From Calonectria ilicicola (lineage: Eukaryota; Ascomycota; Sordariomycetes; Hypocreales; Nectriaceae): a stretch of 64,000 bases of DNA. The stretch lies in the NCBI GenBank assembly GCA_020809705.1, contig CP085830.1:3472001-3536000 (forward strand), written 5' to 3'. Each line of letters starts with the position of its first letter. The first letter of the stretch is position 1. Below the pieces are notes generated by a model. It saw only the letters and a program-made list of their open reading frames with translations, searched no databases and was not told where the DNA came from. A program made the translations under genes and the position numbers. Of the stretch, positions 56,261 through 64,000 are shown one piece after another.

Positions 56261-58880
56261 TTACTTGGACGGCATACCGTCACCCTTCTGTGCAACCGTC
56301 TGTCGTGGGAGAACCTCGACATCTCGGCTGAGTAGCTTGCGGAGCTCTGGCGTAATAACCTTGGGCTTTGGCGGCGACTCTGGAGCCGCATTCTTGCCCT
56401 TGCTAGGTGTCTTTTTGTGAGAGGAGCTGCTGGCAATGGATGATGTGGAGGGCTTCTTCTGGTGAACAGTGGGTGCAGGGAAGTTGCCCTTCTTGTCCAC
56501 AGCATCAACGAGTCTCTGGTATCGCTTGAACAGAGCCTCGGCGCGAATGAGAATCGGCTCTAGTTCCATAGTGTTGGAGAGCTCATTGACTAATTCAGTT
56601 GTGTTAGTATGCTGTTGTACGTAGCCTGAGGTTCTCGAGTGGTCGGTTTAACTTACTATACTTGAGCACCTCATCAAATTGTTGTAAGTGCTCCATAATT
56701 ACATCTCGATGCTTTTCCAGAATTGCCAGAGCAATAAACAGGTGGAAGTTGGCGCTTAGGTAGTCTGTCCATAGGCCTTCCCACAATCGGAGGACATCCA
56801 CCCAGGCAAACTCGCGCTTGTACCACACCAGAATCATGCGGAAGAAGAAGAAGAAATTAGTGCTATCGGCACTCTCGAGATGGCTCCATAGAGCTGGGTC
56901 CATGAATTGGACGAGTTGGTCGAGGGTGAGAAGCTGGTTGCGCATGCCTGACTGGTCCCGCAAAAAGTTGCGCTCCATGCGTTCCATGAACTTTTGGAAG
57001 CCCCAAAAGGCAATGGCATCATCCTGGATAACGGCATAAATGGGGGCCAGAAGATCTGACATGCCTTGGACGTAACCGAGGTCCTTGTTATACTCGTTAT
57101 AAGTTAGCAGCATTTCCTTCATCTGCTCAAGATGAACGTTTGTGCCCACATCGGCAAACGGCGAGTTGGGGTCAGGGTGAGGAATATCTTCACCCATGAA
57201 GATGGGAACATTGCGATCGGTTCGATGCACATCCTTCTCAATGCGGTTCTTTTGCTCTCGCCACCACTCTCCCGTTTCACCCTCTCCGCCGTCTCCGTCA
57301 AGCCTCTCCCACCACGATAGCTTGAGCTTGTAGTACGAATCTCGGAGGGATGCTATCTGTGCCTTCCTCTCGTCCAAGGTGCTGTACCAATCGTACACGC
57401 CGAGCAAGTACAGCCAGGCTTCCTTGCGAACTCCGTCTTCGGGATCCAGTCCCCCGTGGAAAATTCGTTCCTTTACCTCGTCAACTGTGACTGAAAGGCG
57501 ACCTGTGGTGGGGTCGAAGAAGGTGTTCCACTCGGTCATTGTCAACGTCTTTCTGCGTTCTTCTAGCGACAGGGCACTGGCGCCTTCGAGAAGCTCAAAC
57601 TCGCCAACGTCTGTGTCCTCGAGCTCCATGACATCATTTGCCGACCAGATCCGCTGCCGTCTGTCTCGCTCACTCTGCTCCTGAATACCCATTGCCCATC
57701 GTGCTAGATAGATGCGGGCGCTGTCAAACTCATCTTGGAGAGTCTGCACCTCTGGGTTCTTGAGTAGCCTTCTGACCTGAGGGGGCAAGTTGGGGTTTTC
57801 GACAATATCCTGCGCCGCTCTTCGCGTAAAGGTCGTGACTTTGCTGAACTTTTCCATAATATTCCAACCAGTCTCCTTTACAAATTTAACAAAGGGATCC
57901 ATCTGGGCATCCGGGCGGCTTGGTCCTGCAGCTGAGCTGCCTGCTGTCACACCTGTAGAGCTATCCTGGCGACCAATCTGAGAGGGACTCGAAGTAAGCT
58001 TATGTCCAAAAGCCTCGCTGTCTTCTTTGCTTGGTTCGATTAAGTAAATGTTGGGCTCCGCCCCGGATCTTTCAACCTTGATATATCGACGCAACCAGCG
58101 AATCACCTCATCTCCACCCCAGAACATCTGGCCACCCTCGCCGAATGGATCAAAGGTGTCGCGAGTAAGTTTCTTTTTCTGAAGGATGGTGCTCTGACAC
58201 TCATTGTCGTGGAAGAATAAGGCGGGGAAGCTGTCGCCAGCGCGCGAGTTGATGATGACGGAGCCATACCACCAGCCTAAGCTCGGCGGCCGCACAAACA
58301 GCGAGTAGATGGCGCTGACGGGGATGGCAAAGGCGTAACCGCCAACGGAGCTGACATGAGTGGTGACGGTTGGGGGTGGAGGAACCAAATATGACTGCTT
58401 AGGGGGGGAGTCGCCATCGCATAGGTCAACCTTTACATATATGCTCGCCGAGTCGCCGAGGGATGACTCGGGAATCCAGGCAAGTAGTAGGTCTGATGAG
58501 GCAATCGAGGTCGATTCATCTTCAGAGGCGGACGTCGGGCGACGGCCTCGTTGCTGGAGAAGCGCAATGTATCCGACAATGTTGTCCTTGGCCGAGGGCG
58601 TTGGATGGATGTATACCTGGATATCGAGTGTCAACGGATGTGATCATGGCAGAAATGACGTATGAGCAGGGCGCTAGAGAGCATGCATGCGCTCTTGGTC
58701 CCTTGGGCGCCAACATACCTTGCTCTTGGAATAAAGCAGCTTCACTCCCCTTCCCGTCTCTGTATGCGTGATGGTGTTGTAACCTCCCTCCTCGTCGTCG
58801 CTGAGGGCGTAGAAGCTGTTGGATGGCGATGCAGCCCGTGGTGGCGGGGCACCATCTCCGGTACCCGAATCCGAAGTCAT
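56261..58880 (-). CDS. gyp7: Rab GTPase-activating protein Gyp7 (TBC domain)
   Basis: Predicted 816-aa protein that stimulates GTP hydrolysis by Ypt7/Rab7-type GTPases on vacuole and endosome membranes. Three exons: 58880-58719, 58616-56657, 56589-56261. The N-terminal half is a PH-like/DUF3548-type region (VKLLYSKSKVYIHPTPSAKD; VRPPSLGWWYGSVIINSRAG; DEVIRWLRRYIKVERS). The TBC domain starts near ERIFHGGLDPEDGVRKEAWL. The arginine finger (IEKDVHR, Arg519) and glutamine finger (GYVQGMSDLLAP, Gln571) are both present, so the enzyme should be active. The last exon adds a Ser/Lys-rich tail. Normal length. Confidence 0.94.
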
Positions 58881-61861
58881 GGCGAGCTCTGGGCAGCAGC
58901 GGCGGGCAGCGGGGTTGGAAGGGATTGACTGGGGGAGAGGCGAGGGTGAGGAGGTAGAAATAAATCCAGAGACCAAGTCACGCCGCGGGCTGGAGAGACT
59001 CTTTTGTGTGGTGTTGTGTGTCTGGTGGTGTCGAGCGAGGTGCCATGTGAGTGGCAGCCTGGAAGCTGTCTGGATGGATGACGAACATTTGCCCCGCCAC
59101 AAAGCCGCCGCCACTCGTTCCGTGCGCTGGGCCATCCATGACTGGAGGAAAAGTGACGGGTGATGCAGCCCGACTAGACACTAAACCTTTCCTTCTCTTG
59201 ATTTCTGTTGTTTCTTGCGTCTCGTCTTATTATTTTCTACACTATATGCTTATACTGCCATGTTCTTAAATCCTGCATTCAAATCCATCCACCAACCGGA
59301 ATTCAGCTCATTTTCATGTGGGGAGATCGGAGTCCGGAGCAGACCCTGCTCGCTCCCCAACCAGGTTCAGTGGTTCCAACAGCCCACGTAGATCCTAGTC
59401 CCCATTAAAAAAGAAAAGCCCCGACGGCGTCGTCACTACACGAGGTCTTGGTGCCACGCACATACGACTGACGTAAACCTTGCCATGGAATACGTAGGCT
59501 CCACGTAGTTGGTGCGACCAGAAAGGGAAAAAGCCTAACCATAGCTTAGTTTAGATGCTACGCGGCTGAAGAAGAAGCTGGCCTATCGACGCTCTCGAAT
59601 AAAATAAATTTATCACGCACAATAAAAGAAGAAATATGAACAAACCAAAGGGGATTAATTAAAATAGTTGTTTTTCGACCGGTTACATCCGGCCGATTCC
59701 CCCTAGCTGCGTTTTGGTTTCTGAAGCTGCCGTTGACGGGAGGGACCGGCTACCGGACTAAGACGATGCTAATGTGCCTTGGATCTCCACGGCCGTTGCT
59801 TTCGAAATACCACTTACCAATCCAATCAATAATATTCAATTTTTGTGGCCAATACTGTAAAACCCTCGAGGAATCATGTAATTGATGCTTTCCCCCAGAG
59901 TCCCCCTGCCGACTTATACAAAATAAATCCTATTGGGCGCTGGAATGGACTGATAGTGGTGTCGAGCCGTCTCGACTGGAAATAGCAACTGGCAAGAAAT
60001 AAGGCATATCAGGTGGAAAGGCATATTGAAAAAGATAACTGGAATCCTAGGGGTTGCCGAGTATTTGCCCAAGCTTTGAATGCCAATGACGTAAAGGGTA
60101 GCATCTTCTCCTCAAAGGAAGCGGCCCCCAACCAGGCACCCTGCCAAGCTCTCGCATCGACTCACTCTCGCCAGTATATCGTCGCCTCCTGTATACGTCA
60201 GCCAGATCTCCACATCAGTGTCCATTTTATACATGATTGGGGAGCCTTTTTTGCGCCATCGCAATTGAGCCGGGGTAGAAGACTCGCCATCACTCATGGC
60301 AAGTCTCAGACACTGCAGCCTCAGCGGGCTCGGTGGTCGACTTAGTAACCGACTTAGTAGTTCACTTGATGGTTAATTCGGTAGTCGATTTAGTAGTCAA
60401 ATAGGTGACTGGCTCGGGGCGCGGTCTTTTTCGTGGTGGATTTCAGGCGGGCGGCTCTACGTGTCCATGTTTCAGGCACCACCGCCTAAATCCAAAAGTA
60501 AAAGGGGAAAAGAGGCCAAAAGGAGTATGAAGTATATAATAAATATTAGATGTGACAAAAGAGATAGAAATAACTTATGTTCCAGCACTTTACCCATTTA
60601 TCCCTTGGGCCTCTGGAGGCCTGGCTATTGAACACCTGTATGATGTTTTAGAGTTTTTGAGGCATCCCAATCAGATAGTTAGACATCGATGTTTAATTCT
60701 CCTGGATGATATTAAGACTTATGTAAAGTAATGGCTGGATCAGAGTCTTCGTGATGGCTGGGCCAGGAGCCTCCGCCATAGTTTGACTAAAGTACGGAAG
60801 CCAATGTAGGGTATCAAGGTAGAAATCTTCCTTTTATGTTGTTTGTAAAGAATATTTAAAGTTCAAGTCAATTATTCGACACGTCCCAGCTATTTCCCCT
60901 GTTTTTCATGATCCGCGCTTGGCATTTGCTGATTGTTGTTACCCATTCAGATTTTCTCTTACTCTGTATAGAGATCAACAAGATGGGAAAGCTATTATGT
61001 AGTTGGCCTAAATGAAGGAACGAATTGTTTTACCGGCTTGATTAGACCACTATTGAAGGATTTTGTTGAAAACAGAGCCACTGGTCATTTCTCGCGCCCT
61101 GCTGGAGGTATGTCGAGCCCCCTTGAAATATTGTGCCTTAGAATGATAATTCGTATGCAAAAGCAAAGAAGATAAAAATAAAAATACAAACACAAGAAAA
61201 ATCATCCAAATCTATTTATTTAATTATTCATATAAGATGTATTCCAAGGGAGGAGAATAAAGCGATGAGCCGGGAATTGGGATGATTTGTGTCTAGGTCG
61301 CTGCCATCATCCTCCACTAATTTGAGTAACATCTAAAAATCACACCACTATCAATATTAAGCATAAATTCTGCTGAGCTCTCGACATGACAGACCGCATG
61401 ATGTAATTATTTATAGTCAACACAGAATTAATGAATTCTATAGGGTGGATGTGATGATCATGTTTCGCCCAAGTAACAATTAGGCAATATTAATATTGGC
61501 CTATCTGGCTACGTATAGTTAACAAAGTAGGTGTGTTTTGTACAGAAACCCCCTGTCCATGCGTGTCTATTACCGTCGAATGAAACCCCTTTTGCTGGGG
61601 GATATGAACACAACAGCATCATCTGCGCTTCTTGGCGTCCCACATACGCTTTTTGCAAATGGAACCCTCCGCGTCACCATTATTACGCGTCTATCTAGCC
61701 GGGATACTCATCCACCAACGGCTCAAATTCGCAGACGGAGAAAAATTGAAGAAAAAAAAAAACATCCGTTCCCCTCCGCTCAACGGGGGAATATGAGGGG
61801 AGACGTGTTTAAAAAAACATTTGCGTCGTACTGCACGTGGCTCATTTCTAGTACTTTTCGC
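58881..61861. other. 3.0 kb gene-free region, AT-rich in its second half
   Basis: The first 300 bp are the gyp7 promoter. From about 60480 to 61560 the DNA is clearly more AT-rich than the surroundings, with many in-frame stops in all frames. Imperfect GTCGACTTAGTA-type repeats lie at 60330-60400. A coding-like stretch at 60543-60800 is described under findings. ORFs at 60013-60345 and 61538-61984 have no features. Confidence 0.5.
60330..60405 (+). repeat. Imperfect short repeats (GTCGACTTAGTA-like)
   Basis: GTCGACTTAGTA, CCGACTTAGTAG, TCGATTTAGTAG and TTCGGTAGTCG variants follow one another at 12-20 bp spacing. Confidence 0.5.
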
Positions 61862-63295
61862 TTACACCTCCTCACTGAGGAGTCCGGTCTGGAAGTCGGG
61901 TTCCACAGCCGTCTCGGGGTCGGTGTAGTTGACGGGCTTGTGAATGCGGCAGAGAGAGAGGAAGTAATCTTCGAAGATGCATAGGTTAAGCAGGATGCCG
62001 TTTCCGTTCCAGGCAACGGCGCAAACAATGGCACCGGCAACGGCGTCGAGAATGAAGTGATTGGCAGTGGCGACGATAGCAGTCAGGATCAAGGCAGGGT
62101 AGGACATGCCACAGACTACAATAGTGATGCGTTTCCATGAGTTGGGACGGAGGCCGGTGATGGGGAGGGTTGCGATGGTGAGACCGACGAGGAGAGAATA
62201 GCCAAAGTGAAGCGAAGGCATGGCAGCTGGAGAGGACCCAAGTTAGTTTTGACTGCTGATGTCATTGAGTAGCATTTATTTTCGGCTTATACTCACCATA
62301 TTGGTTACAGAACTTGTTGGTAGTCCAAACACTGCTTTCGCCGGTACCGCTGTGGACAGTGTCGACGAATCCAAAGCTCTTAGCTTCGGCGGCATCGGGA
62401 CCGTCGTAGTTAGGGTCGCTCAGCAGGCGAGGAGGCATGCAAGGCCAGAGAGTGAAGATAATGAAGGCAATCAGGTTGCATGTGGCCATGGTTCGTCGTC
62501 GAGCCTCGTACAGGGCGGGACCAGCAGCAACATTGTCGGACTGAATGCGACCAGCGAGGACCCGGCGCTTACGAGTGGTAGTGAGGTAGTAGAGCACAAC
62601 GAGGAACAAGATGGTACCGGGGATGTGAATGAAGGAGTAGGTGCGATTAATCCAGTGAAGGAGAGTTGGCCGGGCGAGGAACCACTTCTGGAAGTCTACC
62701 TCCCAGAAGATGAGCAAGCTCTGCTCAATGTGAATGAGTTGGAGAGCATGTCGGCGGGCAACGTTGACGGTGCCCTCAACCAAGGTTAGCGCAGTGATGG
62801 CGCGGCCGACTTGGTAAACCTGGAGGAAAGGACAGTGGTCAGTAACAAGTCTCAGAAGGTGTGATTTGTGTCAGGTCTTGAGTGACGTGACAACTTGGTT
62901 AAGCATGCACACAAAAAAAAACATACCCAGTAAATCTGAAGCCAGTACCAAGCTTCGACCAGGAAAGGGAACTTTTGGAGTACACGACTTAGGAAGCGAT
63001 CCTTGAAGACCAGTGTGTTGGGGGTTTCGACGATGCGCTGATAGCCAAAGATGTTGAGCTTGCGACGGCGCAGAGTAGGCTGCTCGTGGCCAGCGAAAGA
63101 AGGTGAGCTAGATCTAGAACCGCTCATCAAACTATCGCTCGAGAGTTTGCGACCAAAGTCATCGGATCGTTTGTTGCTGGCAGCCCAGCCTGACCTGCCC
63201 GTCGATATGTTGTAGTCCTTGTTGCGGTTAAAGTAGGCACCTCCAAACAGGAGCGTCACTACGACGAGGGGCTCGAGAACTGCGCCCAACCCCAT
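61862..63295 (-). CDS. Aur1-like PAP2-superfamily membrane protein
   Basis: Predicted 418-aa multi-pass membrane enzyme. Three exons: 63295-62927, 62819-62297, 62226-61862; introns 62820-62926 (107 bp) and 62227-62296 (70 bp). The N-terminus has one helix (LGAVLEPLVVVTLLFGGAYF), then a Ser/Arg-rich loop. Core blocks: WINRTYSFIHIPGTILFLV, LIAFIIFTLWPCMPPRL, AAMPSLHFGYSLLVGLTIA and TANHFILDAVAGAIV. The H and H-x3-D residues match the inositolphosphotransferase/Aur1 branch of PAP2 enzymes, which move phospho-head groups between lipids. It is not canonical Aur1: the usual PSLHSG reads PSLHFG. Substrate unknown. The splice at 62227/62296 sits just before the catalytic PSLH block. Confidence 0.87.
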
Positions 63296-64000
63296 TATTA
63301 ATTATTTTGAGTGGTGTATGTTTCGAGTGGCGGTTGAGAAAAGCCAAGACAGAAGTCTAGAGGAGGGGAAAAGAGTTCTTCCTGCAGGCGGAAGGTCCGG
63401 GGAAGCAGGAGGGAGGGAAGGAAGGTAGTAGAGGGGAGTGGGTGCCTTTCTAAGAGTAGGGAAAGGGAAGGTGTGGTATTATGTCTTGGTAATAAATAAA
63501 TAAAGAGACTGGGAGGAGAGAGAGAATAGGGAGACTAGATAAATAGAGAAAAAAGAACGAGAGCCGGGGCAGGAAAGATTTTATGATTCAGATACAGATG
63601 GGACATGGAGATGGGGATGGCAGCGGGCCGAACGGTGGGAGGGGTGTATTCCGTATAAGCCATATTAGACATGTCAAGAAGGGAAGGGTGTGGTTATGGG
63701 TTATGGGTAATGGGTTATGGGGGGCTAGACAGACAGACAGGCAGGTGCCCGGCGAATAATGGCACTGGCCAGTTTCTTCCATTGTACAAGCAAACGGAGC
63801 CTTACGATACGCCTGACGTGCAATGTGACTTGTCTGAGACTGGGAGCTGGGCATCAGAGGCAACCCGGAAATGTCACCCACGCCGGCCGGCGACGAAGTA
63901 TTCACACACGACACCCGACCTCATGCGGTACTTGGAAACGGAGCCAGGGTTGTGTCGGACCAACGAGAGAGCTCGTCGGGGCCCGCTTTGGCAGCGCACC
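63296..64000. other. Right edge, upstream region of the PAP2 gene
   Basis: Purine-rich promoter-like DNA (GGAGGGAAGGAAGG stretches near 63411-63425) and short GTTATGGGT repeats near 63690-63720. The ORF at 63588-63914 (-) has no features. Confidence 0.45.

Overview
This 64 kb window is nuclear DNA from a filamentous ascomycete, most likely a Sordariomycete and possibly Hypocreales. The signs are many short introns (about 45-80 bp) with GT..AG borders and CTAAC-like branch sites, fungal-type genes on both strands, and hallmark families: Zn(II)2Cys6 regulator, HET domain, wax-synthase-type acyltransferase, fungal P450, Mso1 and Gyp7. No rRNA, tRNA, CRISPR array or intact transposon was recognised. 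Exon boundaries below were chosen by hand from splice consensus plus reading-frame continuity; in every gene model called intact the exon lengths sum to a multiple of three.

Left part (0.5-11.1 kb): Elongator subunit Elp5 (-), an ASX-homology-domain protein (-), a Zn2Cys6 regulator (+) lying tail-to-tail with a class III aminotransferase (-), and an intronless P-type cation ATPase (-). A 3.6 kb stretch without a supported gene follows.

Middle (14.7-28.3 kb): the most unusual locus is a reading frame of about 7.3 kb joining a sacsin/NO VEIN-type GHKL (HSP90-like) ATPase module, a degenerate DUF3883/NO VEIN C-terminal module and a HET cell-death domain. It carries two apparent lesions: a frameshift at an A9 run inside the ATPase module and an in-frame TGA inside the HET domain. 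Next come a DUF2264 (glycosidase-like) protein and an MFS sugar/quinate-type transporter, both (+), which may form a small carbohydrate-use pair.

Right-middle (28.3-47.6 kb): a 4.3 kb gene-poor stretch leads to a short-chain-dehydrogenase-like protein lacking canonical SDR residues, then TRAPP II subunit Trs120. A roughly 3 kb accessory-looking island follows, bracketed by a direct repeat of about 125 bp and holding minisatellites and a Cys-rich repeat ORF. Then come a divergent acyltransferase (-) and cytochrome P450 (+) pair that looks like secondary-metabolite tailoring without a backbone enzyme.

Right part (48.4-63.3 kb) is core housekeeping: PABA synthase, Vps55, Mak16, Mso1, the Rab-GAP Gyp7, an AT-rich gap, and an Aur1-like PAP2 membrane enzyme. 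Trs120, Gyp7, Mso1 and Vps55 all serve membrane traffic but lie among unrelated genes, so no operon-like logic is implied.
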